This document shows positions 36,169 to 44,375 of a stretch of DNA of 64,000 nt, piece by piece; position 1 is the first letter of the stretch; the number at the start of each line of letters is the position of its first letter. Below the pieces are notes generated by a model. That model was not told the DNA's origin. It was given only the letters and a program-made list of their open reading frames with translations, and searched no databases. A program made the translations under genes and the position numbers. The DNA is from Phaeobacter gallaeciensis DSM 26640. Its GTDB lineage: Bacteria; Pseudomonadota; Alphaproteobacteria; Rhodobacterales; Rhodobacteraceae. Where the stretch lies: positions 1,371,001 to 1,435,000 of the forward strand of contig NC_023137.1 in NCBI RefSeq assembly GCF_000511385.1. The letters are read 5' to 3'.

Positions 36169-36637
36169 ATCCGATCCGAAGGCGGCCATCTCGTTGTTTC
36201 GCAGCATCGGTCGCTCTGAGCTTTGGTCCGACCAGCTTCGCATATCCCAACGCGCTGTACGGCCTGACGGTGCTGTAGGGCATACGCCATTGCTGGATCA
36301 GGACTTGCGCCTCCCGTATTGGTCTTCGCAAGGAATTGCCGTCGCAGGCGGTGAAAACTGCCACCGCTACGGACGCTCGTTTTCCCGAGCGCGCCGTCAC
36401 CCGGACAGAGTGATCATCCCGGGGGGCTCCTAGCTTGTGGAGTGAGGCGGTGTCGTGCCTTTCCACCCTTTGGGGCAATGGCATCTTGCAGTATTGCTCT
36501 TCGCTGACGGTTACCGGGTGGGGGGCGTCGCGGCCTCTGCACTTGTTACCTACACCTCGCCGTATTCCCGTTTAACCGCGTGGTTTCCAGCCGGACCAGA
36601 ACAACGGGGCTCAAGCAAAGCCACGTCCCGGGTCAGC
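36169..36637. other. Interval with an IS3 transposase remnant
   Basis: Apart from the transposase remnant listed separately, nothing coding is supported here. Confidence 0.5.
36209..36331 (-). pseudogene. IS3-family transposase C-terminal remnant
   Basis: A minus-strand frame carries REAQVLIQQWRMPYSTVRPY followed by SALGY (36242-36319), which is the C-terminal integrase-core signature of IS3-family OrfB proteins (usual form W-R-xx-YN-x-x-RPHSALGY). The catalytic Asp and Asp parts are absent and no second frame is present, so this is a dead fragment marking an old insertion. Confidence 0.7.
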
Positions 36638-37471
36638 TTAAGACCGCGTGGCAAAGGTACGGGCTAGATCGTCCATGACCTGCACCCGGTAACGGTTGTC
36701 TTCTCCTTCCGACAAAAAGCACAGCTGTGGGTCAGCCACTGTAAGAAGAGCCATTCCGACGCTGCGGCGGTTGCTATCGGACATCACAAAAAGCCCCTGT
36801 CCTGCGCCACGGTAGCGGTGCTCTTCTATGAAACCGGGGAGGGCTTCTCTCTCGGGCCAAGGGACGGGTCCGGCGGCCGTTAGCATCTGCGCAAGGACTG
36901 GAGTGTCCTGCTGCCGGGCCGGGCGAAACGACAGGTCGCCTGCTCTGAATGTCAGCGGATGTAACAGGTGCCATTGCTCGGGCGCCATCACGTAGTCGCG
37001 GCAAGGCTCGGATGTTTCGGTGCCGTGAAAGAACATGCGTCGTGGTGCGGGGGAAATTGAAAACCCCAGGCCAGTCAGCAGTTCACGCGATGCGGTGTTT
37101 TCTGCATGGGCGGTGGCGATCAGGGGCGGAGCTGTGCTGGTAAAGCGGGCTGTGATAACCAGTTCCAGCGCTCGACGCATTAAGCCCTGGCGCCAAAATT
37201 CCGGTGCGAGCCAGTACCAGAGCGACGCTCCGATGCAGAGACCTCCCACCAGTCTGCCATGATATTCTATGACACGTAGGTTTTCACCGGAATGCATTCC
37301 ATGTGCCAGAAGCTCGTGCGCTGCCTCGGGCCCGAAAGGCTGCGCCACGGCTGCAAGCCAGCGTGTGACGCGTTTATCGTTGAAATGCGCTGTGACAAGC
37401 GTCAGGTCGTCCGCAGACATCGGGCGTAGACGGAGGTCGCCATCGGTCAGAATGTCAGGAAGATTCCCCAT
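36638..37471 (-). CDS. Tandem GNAT-domain acetyltransferase
   Basis: The 277-residue protein has two GNAT-like halves. The first (LRLRPMSADDLTLVTAHFNDKRVTRWLA ... YWLAPEFWRQGLMRRALELVI) has the usual acetyl-CoA loop in a variant form and an ENTASRELLTGLGF motif. The second half (LSFRPARQQDTPVLAQML) is shorter and weaker. The family acetylates protein N-termini or small molecules. ATG 37471 is favoured over an upstream start at 37537. It is the last gene before the monooxygenase-associated block. Confidence 0.8.
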   Translation of the reverse strand: MGNLPDILTDGDLRLRPMSADDLTLVTAHFNDKRVTRWLAAVAQPFGPEAAHELLAHGMHSGENLRVIEYHGRLVGGLCIGASLWYWLAPEFWRQGLMRRALELVITARFTSTAPPLIATAHAENTASRELLTGLGFSISPAPRRMFFHGTETSEPCRDYVMAPEQWHLLHPLTFRAGDLSFRPARQQDTPVLAQMLTAAGPVPWPEREALPGFIEEHRYRGAGQGLFVMSDSNRRSVGMALLTVADPQLCFLSEGEDNRYRVQVMDDLARTFATRS

Positions 37472-37813
37472 GGTGCTCCGCTGTTCAGTTGCCGCCCTCT
37501 TTGAATTGGGCGGTGATTCGGTGCCCGAATCAAGCAAGTGATTCGGCTTTTTACAGGTTTAGGAGGATTTTCTGCGGCGCAGCAAAAAACGACTTCGAAA
37601 CAGGCCGTTACAAAGCCCGGCGCAAAACGTAACGCAATTTTACATGTTTCAGGACCTGCCTGAGCAATTCGCAGAAAAACGTAGGTTTCCGTCCTTTCTA
37701 ATTGCGTCAACCCGTTGCTCGGATACCCTGAGTGCCACCCGAAAACGGGGACCTGGGGAGGGGAGCCAATGCAGAAGACGTTAAGTCGACATCGCATCAA
37801 ATCAATGATGGCT
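37472..37813. other. Intergenic interval with an activator-site-like sequence
   Basis: No gene is supported. GTAACGCAA (37629-37637) and TGTTTCAG (37645-37652) recur in the same order as in the activator region upstream of the monooxygenase operon (42208-42225). No -24/-12 promoter was found nearby. Confidence 0.35.
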
Positions 37814-38086
37814 TCAGTTCGGCTTGTTGGATCCTGGCTTGCCGGGCAACGAATCCCATATCGCGGAAAGATCGCTGGCCATGCGGAGATGGACCTGCCG
37901 AAAAAGGTCGGACTTGAGAGTATCATCCAATCTTTCCAATGCTTTGCGGGCGGATCTCATATCCAGTGGGTCTCTGGTTTCCAGCGCACGATCAATGGCA
38001 TCGCGACAGCTTTGATCGACATTTTCGGTGCTGTTGCAAATATCTTTGAGCGCCTGGAAAAAACGGAGATCGGCAGGATCTGTCAT
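37814..38086 (-). CDS. Hypothetical helical protein
   Basis: The 90-residue protein is predicted to be all helical (DLRFFQALKDICNSTENVDQ and SARKALERLDDTLKSDLFRQ). I do not recognise a family. ATG 38086 has AAAAGG upstream; an ATG at 38107 is also in frame. It is divergent from the coiled-coil gene at 38137 with a 50-bp gap. An opposite-strand frame over the same region has a good ribosome site at 37757-37764 but an unnatural composition, so I prefer this one. Confidence 0.55.
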   Translation of the reverse strand: MTDPADLRFFQALKDICNSTENVDQSCRDAIDRALETRDPLDMRSARKALERLDDTLKSDLFRQVHLRMASDLSAIWDSLPGKPGSNKPN

Positions 38087-38136
38087 CGGATTTGCCTTTT
38101 TCTGCAAAAGTCGGCGCTGATTTACAGGGGGTGCCT

Positions 38137-38430
38137 ATGACAGGTCAATCACGCAGTTCTGGCGAGATCATCATGGACCGGGTGAAAATTGTTCAGGCAA
38201 TTGCCCAAGCCAATACTGAACAGCTGCGGCTGAATCAGGCGGCCAGCGGTTTAATGGTGCTGGATATGAAAGACACGCGGGACGGGGTGGAGGATCACAC
38301 CCACGAGGATATGCGCGCACAGAACGATGCCGCGCTTAAAGAAAACACTGAGACGATTAATCGGCTAGAGGCCGAGCTTGCCGTCCTCGATGAGGAACTG
38401 GAAGCCGTGATGAAGGAGCAAGCGGAATGA
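38137..38430 (+). CDS. Hypothetical small coiled-coil protein
   Basis: The 97-residue protein has a predicted coiled coil over its C-terminal half (AALKENTETINRLEAELAVL then DEELEAVMKEQAE). The family is not recognised. A purine-rich AGGGGG site precedes ATG 38137. Its stop overlaps the start of the beta-propeller gene by ATGA, so the two are translationally coupled and probably act together. Confidence 0.62.
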   Translation: MTGQSRSSGEIIMDRVKIVQAIAQANTEQLRLNQAASGLMVLDMKDTRDGVEDHTHEDMRAQNDAALKENTETINRLEAELAVLDEELEAVMKEQAE

Positions 38431-39563
38431 CACAGCACAAGCCACCGCAGGCGATGACACTTTTTGACCTGATTGCCCGCACATGGGATGTTAAAACCGA
38501 GGTGCGTGCCCTTCTATTCAATGCCAAGGGGAGCTCTCTGGCTGCGCAACTGGCGAATGGTCAACTGGCGTTTGTCTCGGTGCATGACGCCGAGAGCCCG
38601 GACAGTCGGGTCAGGGTTGAGGCGGATACGGGGCGGTCGAGCATTCGACCTAGGTCCAAGCCGTTACCACCGCCGGTTTTGAGCGAGACATCCATGGCGC
38701 GTACCGATGTGTCGCTTTGCCGGTTGGAGGAGCAGGGGTTTGCCTTTTCCCATTCCGAGACGGGAGGGCTTTGGCGTGCAACTGCGCGAGGCCAGACTCT
38801 AGCAATGACTGCGGCGGGGTCGGATACGGTCACAGCGCTCGCGACGCTTTCGCGCTCTGGTCAGTTGGCTGTTGCGCATGAGACGCATGTGGCCCTTGCA
38901 GCGGCAAGCGGCGGGGCCGAGATAGCGGATGTTTCGCTGGATCACAGTGTAGCCCGTATTGCAGTGTCTGATGATGAATCCCTGTTGGCCTGCTGGGGCG
39001 CAGGTCAAGTGAGCATCGTCCGCACCAAAGACTTGTCCTGCCAGGCTCAGATTGCTTGCGATGGTAAGCTGCTCAGCCTCGAATGGTCGCCGTGCCAGCG
39101 CTGGCTGGTGGCGGGCTGCGAAGACAAGGCAGTATTGTTGGTCGATGTGTCGGCGGGGACAGCCGACCGGATCGTCGATTTTCCGGCTTCCGTCCTGTCT
39201 GCGCAGTTCAGCGACAAGGCTAAGGCGGTTGTCGCCTCAGGTGCGTTTAGGGTCGTGGGGTGGTCCTTGCCGGATCTGCCATTCGGCGATCATACGGGTG
39301 AACCGATTGAGACGGGCAAACCTGGTCTCACAATCGTCGACCGGATCGCAGTGCATCCGAAGCGGGATCTATGCGCCGTAAGCTACGGCACCGGCCTCGT
39401 GATGCTGTCCCGTATCGGGCATCCGGATGAAATGCTGGTGCGTGAGGGCACAGGCTCGGCGGTTACTGCACTGGCCTGGTCTGACGATGGAACGCATCTG
39501 GGCATTGGTGGGGAGGACGGCAGTCTGTCGATCGCGACCTTCCCCAAGAACATGTTCAAATAA
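38427..39563 (+). CDS. WD40-like beta-propeller protein
   Basis: The 378-residue soluble protein contains degenerate WD40 blades: VRALLFNAKGSSLAAQLANG, VTALATLSRSGQLAVAHE, LLSLEWSPCQRWLVAGCEDK and VTALAWSDDGTHLGIGGEDG. These give about seven blades. Such propellers are protein-interaction platforms; no catalytic motif is seen. It overlaps the preceding coiled-coil gene by 4 bp and is followed after 19 bp by a 59-residue protein gene, so these three form an operon. Confidence 0.75.
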   Translation: MTQHKPPQAMTLFDLIARTWDVKTEVRALLFNAKGSSLAAQLANGQLAFVSVHDAESPDSRVRVEADTGRSSIRPRSKPLPPPVLSETSMARTDVSLCRLEEQGFAFSHSETGGLWRATARGQTLAMTAAGSDTVTALATLSRSGQLAVAHETHVALAAASGGAEIADVSLDHSVARIAVSDDESLLACWGAGQVSIVRTKDLSCQAQIACDGKLLSLEWSPCQRWLVAGCEDKAVLLVDVSAGTADRIVDFPASVLSAQFSDKAKAVVASGAFRVVGWSLPDLPFGDHTGEPIETGKPGLTIVDRIAVHPKRDLCAVSYGTGLVMLSRIGHPDEMLVREGTGSAVTALAWSDDGTHLGIGGEDGSLSIATFPKNMFK

Positions 39564-39582
39564 TACCCAGGGAGGGAGAACA

Positions 39583-39762
39583 ATGACACAAGCACTATCA
39601 ACCGAAGAACAGAGTAAGGACCGTTTCTTTCAAGAGCTTGCGAAAGTTGCAGAAGAGATGGTTTCGGAACATGGCAAAGATTTTGCCGCAGGCGCGCTGG
39701 TTCTAGCTGCGCGTTGGGTGTCGGAAAATCGGCTCGGGACACCCGAGGACTTGAAACACTAA
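39583..39762 (+). CDS. Small conserved-looking protein (59 residues)
   Basis: The product is a helical 59-residue protein (RFFQELAKVAEEMVSEHGKD and FAAGALVLAARWVSENRLG). GGGAGGGAGA directly upstream is a strong ribosome site, which sets ATG 39583. It is the last gene of the coiled-coil/propeller operon and overlaps the convergent 317-residue gene by 4 bp. The function is unknown. Confidence 0.6.
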   Translation: MTQALSTEEQSKDRFFQELAKVAEEMVSEHGKDFAAGALVLAARWVSENRLGTPEDLKH

Positions 39763-40712
39763 TGGTGTTTGGCCGCCTTCGAAGAGTTCGAAGGCGGCGC
39801 CGATAAACTCTGAATCTGATTGACGATGATTGCGCTCATCGGAGCGGCCAGCCCTGCAAGCGGGTTGGGCGATGGTGCGGAATTTGCTGCCGTCTCGAGT
39901 GCGTTGGTCAGATCTGGCTCAAGCAATTGTGCAAAGGCGCAAAGTTCATGAATGCGAAAGGTGGCGAAATGCAGGCTGTCCCCATTCATCATGACCGTGC
40001 CCGGCTGACGCCGCGGCGCTTCGGTCTTGAGCACATTGCTATGGACCGCTGCACCCAGCGTGGTCAGCACCGACTTGCGCCATTTGGCGTAATCAGTGTC
40101 GGCGGAATAGTCGATGCCAACCGCATAGAGCTTTTCAGAGATCGTGCGAAAGGCGCGACCCCCGGCAATGTGACGACGCCAGAAATCGCTGGCCTCCTCG
40201 GCGCTTCGGCAGGCTGCGAAACGTTCGGCCAGTTTGCGACGGATCAGGATCACCAGTGCCATATCCACGTCTTCCGACAGCGATCGGGCGATCTGCATCG
40301 CGGGCATCGGCAGATCCGTCAAAGCAAGAAGGCGCAAGGCTGCAAGCTGTTCAGTCAATCGGGCAGAGAGCGCCGCCAGCCCGTGCCATTGATCAGCGGT
40401 CAGTTCGCCGGTTTGAACCTGACGTCCGATAGCCGCAGCCTCGTGCAAGGCGCGAACCCAGAGTACGGCCTGATCGTAGAGAAACACCAGATCAACGTCG
40501 GTGCTGGCGGGTGCCGCCTCAATGCGGGGCAGGGCACGAAACCCCGGCAGGCTGCGCAACCCCACACGCCAGCTATGGTCGAAATCCAGACCAGCGGCGG
40601 ACCAAAGCTGCCGCACCCGTGCCAGAAGCTGGGGCGAAAGACCCGGATAGGAGAGTTCCGGAGCGGCTCCGTCGAGCGGAATAATACCAGCGATGGGAAA
40701 ATGAGGGCTCAT
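39759..40712 (-). CDS. Hypothetical protein (317 residues) next to rpoN2
   Basis: The protein is mainly helical with no membrane segment and no motif that I recognise. Visible stretches include DVDLVFLYDQAVLWVRALHEAA, ARSLSEDVDMALVILIRRKL and FATFRIHELCAFAQLLEPDL. It is convergent with the 59-residue gene (4-bp overlap) and divergent from rpoN2, whose start is 95 bp away. The neighbourhood suggests a part in the same uncharacterised module. Confidence 0.55.
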   Translation of the reverse strand: MSPHFPIAGIIPLDGAAPELSYPGLSPQLLARVRQLWSAAGLDFDHSWRVGLRSLPGFRALPRIEAAPASTDVDLVFLYDQAVLWVRALHEAAAIGRQVQTGELTADQWHGLAALSARLTEQLAALRLLALTDLPMPAMQIARSLSEDVDMALVILIRRKLAERFAACRSAEEASDFWRRHIAGGRAFRTISEKLYAVGIDYSADTDYAKWRKSVLTTLGAAVHSNVLKTEAPRRQPGTVMMNGDSLHFATFRIHELCAFAQLLEPDLTNALETAANSAPSPNPLAGLAAPMSAIIVNQIQSLSAPPSNSSKAAKHH

Positions 40713-40807
40713 CTGGCTGCTTTTCCATTGTCACTTTCTTGCAGGATAGCGCGGGACTTACCCTTGGGGCTAGCGTTATATCGGCCCTTCGCACAGGAGA
40801 CAGTGCC

Positions 40808-42052
40808 GTGCCTTTAAAGACGCAGCTGCGCGCGAAACACGGCCAGGTTTTTCGACTTGGTCAAGTTGTAAACCTGCTGCAGATGTCATCTGCCGAACTG
40901 ACTGAGCATCTGGCAGCGCAGGCGCAGGAAAATCCGGTGTTGGTTTTGCGCCAACGCCGTGCGGCTTCGATGAGTGCCACCGATGTTCTGGAGATGACTG
41001 CGGTAGAGCAAGCAAACAGCCTTTACGATCATGTATTTCAGGAGCTGGCAGGGTTGATCGGTCAGGGCGGGCTGATGGAAAAAGTCATCACCGCATTGGT
41101 GGCGGAACTGGAACCGTCGGGCTGGCTGGGTCGTCCGGTTGACGCGATTGCTGAAAGCCTAGATCTGAGTGTTATGCTGGTAGAGACCGCCTTGCAGGTT
41201 GTCCAAAAACGTATTGATCCGCCGGGGCTGTTTGCACGGAATTTACAGGAATGCCTGCGGTTACAGCTGGAAGAGCGGGAGACCATGACTGCGGATATGG
41301 ACGTGGTTTTGGCCCATCTTTCTGAGCTGGAAAGCGGTGGTACTGCAGCTTTGGTCCGGGCGACAGGGTTGTCAGGGGATGCCGTGCAGGATTGTCTGGT
41401 ACTTCTGCGACAGCTTGACCCGAAACCGGGCACTGCTTTTGTCTCTGATCCGACGCTTACTCGGGAACCGGATGTTCGGGTTTCGCTGTCAGATGATCGG
41501 CTGGAAATCGAATATCTCGCGGCTTGGCAAGGCGACGTCGAGATTATTGATCTGCCCCGCAGCGGTCGCGCAAGTGAAGCTACAGAAGCATTGGCTCAAG
41601 CGCGATCACTGCAACATGCTTTGAAAGCGCGCGCCTCGGCGCAAAAACAAGTTGTTGGACAAATTGTGGAACGTCAGGGGGCGTATTTCCGGTTTGGCGA
41701 TCAGGCTTTGGTTCCCATGACCTTGTCTGAAATAGCCCAGGAAACCGGGTTTCATCTGAGCACTGTCAGCCGTGTTTTGAATGGGCTTCTGATCGAAGGG
41801 CCGAACGGTATTGTTTTGGCACGCACTTTGTTTTCCGGCACGGCATCTGTTCGCGGAACCCAATCCAAGCCACAGGTGCAGGCGCGTATTCGGGCGCTGC
41901 TGGCTGAAGAAGACAGCAAGAAACCGCTGTCGGACCGGCGACTGACAGCGATCCTTCAGTCTGAAGGGATCGCGATTTCACGCCGGGTTGTCTCAAACTA
42001 CCGTCAGGATATCGGTATCCATCCGGCAGCAAAGCGACGCCAGCGAGCCTGA
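40808..42052 (+). CDS. rpoN: Divergent, short RNA polymerase sigma-54 factor (RpoN paralogue)
   Basis: The 414-residue protein has a region I remnant (FRLGQVVNLLQMSSAELTEH ... AQENPVL), core-binding regions, the HTH MTLSEIAQETGFHLSTVSRVL, and an RpoN box in variant form (SRRVVSNYRQDIGI). It is shorter than typical sigma-54 (about 480) and lacks the acidic region II. GTG 40808 is set by AGGAGA 7 bp upstream. Neighbouring genes are not those of a housekeeping rpoN locus (lptB, hpf, ptsN), so this is likely a second, dedicated copy. It lies just before a -24/-12 promoter and the monooxygenase operon. Confidence 0.88.
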   Translation: MPLKTQLRAKHGQVFRLGQVVNLLQMSSAELTEHLAAQAQENPVLVLRQRRAASMSATDVLEMTAVEQANSLYDHVFQELAGLIGQGGLMEKVITALVAELEPSGWLGRPVDAIAESLDLSVMLVETALQVVQKRIDPPGLFARNLQECLRLQLEERETMTADMDVVLAHLSELESGGTAALVRATGLSGDAVQDCLVLLRQLDPKPGTAFVSDPTLTREPDVRVSLSDDRLEIEYLAAWQGDVEIIDLPRSGRASEATEALAQARSLQHALKARASAQKQVVGQIVERQGAYFRFGDQALVPMTLSEIAQETGFHLSTVSRVLNGLLIEGPNGIVLARTLFSGTASVRGTQSKPQVQARIRALLAEEDSKKPLSDRRLTAILQSEGIAISRRVVSNYRQDIGIHPAAKRRQRA

Positions 42053-42205
42053 CGCGTTTTTTCAGCAGGTCACGGAACTTCTGAAGTCGTATTACGCCTT
42101 TGCAGAGCAGATGCGTTCCTATGCTGCTGCAGTGCAGAAATTTCAAAGATTTCCAAAGATTTGTGCTGCGTTCCGCCAGGGCTTTTGAGGTCCTGACACA
42201 GGATC

Positions 42206-42288
42206 GTGTAACGCAAGTGTTTCAGCAAGTGTAACGCCGAGTGTAGCGCCTGAAACAGCGTGTGTAACAAATTAAGACAATGTCTTGA
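42206..42288. promoter_or_regulatory. Upstream activator sites for a sigma-54 activator
   Basis: TGTTTCAG (42218-42225) and CTGAAACA (42250-42257) form an inverted repeat. GTGTAACGC occurs at 42206-42214 and 42229-42237, with variants GTGTAGCGC (42241) and GTGTAACAA (42262). A further palindrome AAGACAATGTCTT lies at 42274-42286. The layout fits binding by the AcoR-type activator encoded at 57081. The AT-rich tract that follows would suit IHF bending. Confidence 0.65.
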
Positions 42289-42407
42289 TGTAGCTCGTTT
42301 GATCATTTTGCCAAGAAAAAACGCACATAAAAAAATTGCAAAAAAAGAAATTAAAAAACAGTGGCTTGGATGTTTTTCCATGTCCGGCACGGCTGTTTTT
42401 CGAATTC

Positions 42408-42423
42408 TGGAACGGGCCTTGCC
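42408..42423 (+). promoter_or_regulatory. Sigma-54 (-24/-12) promoter of the monooxygenase operon
   Basis: TGGAACGGGCCTTGC matches the consensus TGGCACG-N4-TTGC at all positions but one, with GG and GC separated by exactly 10 bp. Transcription would start near 42434. Confidence 0.78.
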
Positions 42424-42634
42424 TGAATAATAGCACAAGACGCTAGCGTTCACATCGGACGCTCTAAAGAACGAAGGATAGGGAGACAGGCCAGCAGCCG
42501 CTGCACTGCAGCGGGCAGTCGATCTTCTCAACCTTTGCCGAGAACCGGCGCCTAAAGCGGGCGCTAAACCGAAACGGCAAAAGCCGCCAACCGGGTGTCG
42601 GGTAACCGGCCCCAGAGCTAAGGAGGCTCATGGC

Positions 42635-44299
42635 ATGACTTTGACGCTAAATAAAATCACGTCCCAGCGTGGTATCTCGGTAGGGGAGGCCACCAAGAAG
42701 ATCTCCGATCTCGGATGGAATCCGTCCTACGTTCAGGAAGCAGCTACCTTCCCGACCGACTATAAAATCACCAAAGCACCTCGCGATCCTATGAAGCAGG
42801 TTCTGCGCTCTTACTTCCCGATGGAAGAAGAGAAGGACAACCGTGTTTACGGCGCGCTGGATGCGGCACTTCGTGGCGATATGTTCCGCAACGTGGAACC
42901 GCGCTGGATCGAATGGATGAAGCTGTTCCTGGCAATCATCCCATTCCCCGAAATCTCGGCGGCGCGGTCGATGGCTATGGTTGCACGCCTGTCACCGGGT
43001 GAGGACCTGCGCACCGGCTTCACCATGCAGATGGTTGATGAATTCCGTCACTCCACAATTCAGATGAACCTGAAGAAGTGGTACATGGAGAACTACATCG
43101 ATCCGGCGGGCTTCGACATTACCGAAGAAGCTTTTGGCAAGTGTTATGCCACCACCATCGGCCGTCAGTTCGGCGAAGGGTTCATCACCGGGGACACCAT
43201 GACCGCGGCCTGCATGTACCTGACCGTGGTAGCCGAAACCGCCTTCACCAATACGCTCTTTGTGGCGATGCCTTCGGAAGCGGCACGGAACGGTGACTAC
43301 GCACTGCCGACCGTGTTCCTGTCGGTTCAGTCGGACGAAAGCCGTCACATTGGCAATGGTCACTCGCTTCTGATGGCCGCGCTGAAAGAGCCGGAGAACC
43401 ACCTGCTGCTGGAGCGCGACCTGCGTTATGCTTTCTGGCAGAACCATGCCATCGTTGATGCCGCCATCGGTACGTTCATCGAATACGGCACCACGAACCG
43501 CGACAAGGAAAAGGAATCCTACGCGGAGATGTGGCATCGCTGGATCTTTGAAGACTACTACCGGACCTACATGCTTCCGCTCGAAAAATATGGCGTGAAG
43601 GTGCATCACGACGACGTTCAGGAAGCCTGGAAGCGGATCACCGAAAAGAACTACGTCCACAAGGTCGCACAGTTCTTTGCCGTCGGCTGGCCCGTTAACT
43701 TCTGGCGCATTGAAGCCCAGACCGAAAAGGACTTCGAGTGGTTCGAGCATAAATATCCGGGCTGGTACGCCGAGTTTGGCGAGTTCTGGAAGTGGTATGC
43801 GAAGCTGTCGAAGCCGGGCGAAAAGGTTGTCACCTTTAATGAGGACACCGGTTACGTCTATCCGCATCGCTGCTGGTCGTGCCTCGTGCCTTGCCTGATC
43901 CGTGAGGACATGGTGGTCGATGAGATCGATGGTGAGCTGCATACCTTTGCTCATGAACTGGATCGTTGGACTGCGGTCGAGGCCTTCTCTGACGAGTTCC
44001 AGGGTCGTCCGACCCCGGCAATGGGCAAGTTCTCGGGCAAGCGTGAATGGGAAACCGTCTATGACGGCTGGGATCTGGCGGATGCCATTAAGGATCTCAA
44101 CTTCGTCCGCGACGATGGTGAGACCCTGATCCCGCAGCCGCATCTGCGCTTCGACAACAAGGATATGTGGAAGCTGGAGCACGTCCGCGGCCACACCCTG
44201 GCGTCACCGCTCAAGGCGCTGCGCGGCATGTCCGAAAGCGACCGCGAGGCACACATCGCCGAGTACCGTGCAGGCTTCACCATCAATCCCTGCAACTGA
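42635..44299 (+). CDS. prmA: Soluble diiron monooxygenase hydroxylase alpha subunit (PrmA/MimA type)
   Basis: The 554-residue catalytic subunit inserts one oxygen atom into a small organic substrate at a carboxylate-bridged diiron centre. The predicted ligands are all visible: Glu106, Glu136 with His139 (DEFRH), Glu201, and Glu235 with His238 (DESRH). This is the two ExxH pattern of bacterial multicomponent monooxygenases. Length and gene order match the propane monooxygenase (prm) and mim groups, whose members attack propane, acetone or phenol; the true substrate here is unknown. AAGGAGG precedes ATG 42635. It is the first gene of a sigma-54-driven operon. Confidence 0.93.
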   Translation: MTLTLNKITSQRGISVGEATKKISDLGWNPSYVQEAATFPTDYKITKAPRDPMKQVLRSYFPMEEEKDNRVYGALDAALRGDMFRNVEPRWIEWMKLFLAIIPFPEISAARSMAMVARLSPGEDLRTGFTMQMVDEFRHSTIQMNLKKWYMENYIDPAGFDITEEAFGKCYATTIGRQFGEGFITGDTMTAACMYLTVVAETAFTNTLFVAMPSEAARNGDYALPTVFLSVQSDESRHIGNGHSLLMAALKEPENHLLLERDLRYAFWQNHAIVDAAIGTFIEYGTTNRDKEKESYAEMWHRWIFEDYYRTYMLPLEKYGVKVHHDDVQEAWKRITEKNYVHKVAQFFAVGWPVNFWRIEAQTEKDFEWFEHKYPGWYAEFGEFWKWYAKLSKPGEKVVTFNEDTGYVYPHRCWSCLVPCLIREDMVVDEIDGELHTFAHELDRWTAVEAFSDEFQGRPTPAMGKFSGKREWETVYDGWDLADAIKDLNFVRDDGETLIPQPHLRFDNKDMWKLEHVRGHTLASPLKALRGMSESDREAHIAEYRAGFTINPCN

Positions 44300-44313
44300 T
44301 CATCACTATCGCT

Positions 44314-44358
44314 TGGGCCGCGGAAGCGGCCCAGGCACACCCCCCTGCCAGCAGGGGG
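44314..44358 (+). promoter_or_regulatory. Two tandem hairpins between prmA and prmB
   Basis: TGGGCCGC/GCGGCCCA (44314-44333) closes a GGAA tetraloop, and CCCCCTGC/GCAGGGGG (44341-44358) has a 2-base loop. Neither has a T run, so they probably protect or process the message rather than end it. Confidence 0.65.
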
Positions 44359-44375
44359 AGAGGGAGGAAACAACA

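Larger units (their letters stand above)
42053..42634. other. 582-bp control region of the monooxygenase operon
   Basis: No gene is present. From left to right lie activator repeats (42206-42288), an AT-rich bend (about 42300-42360), a -24/-12 promoter (42408-42423) and a roughly 200-base untranslated leader. Confidence 0.75.

Noticed and set aside
37769..38140. Plus-strand frame with a good ribosome site opposite the 90-residue gene
   Set aside because: Its composition is unnatural and the opposite frame encodes a regular helical protein.
40726..40742. TTGTCACTTTCTTGCA upstream of rpoN2 as an autoregulatory -24/-12 promoter
   Set aside because: The invariant GG is GT and the spacing is one base short.
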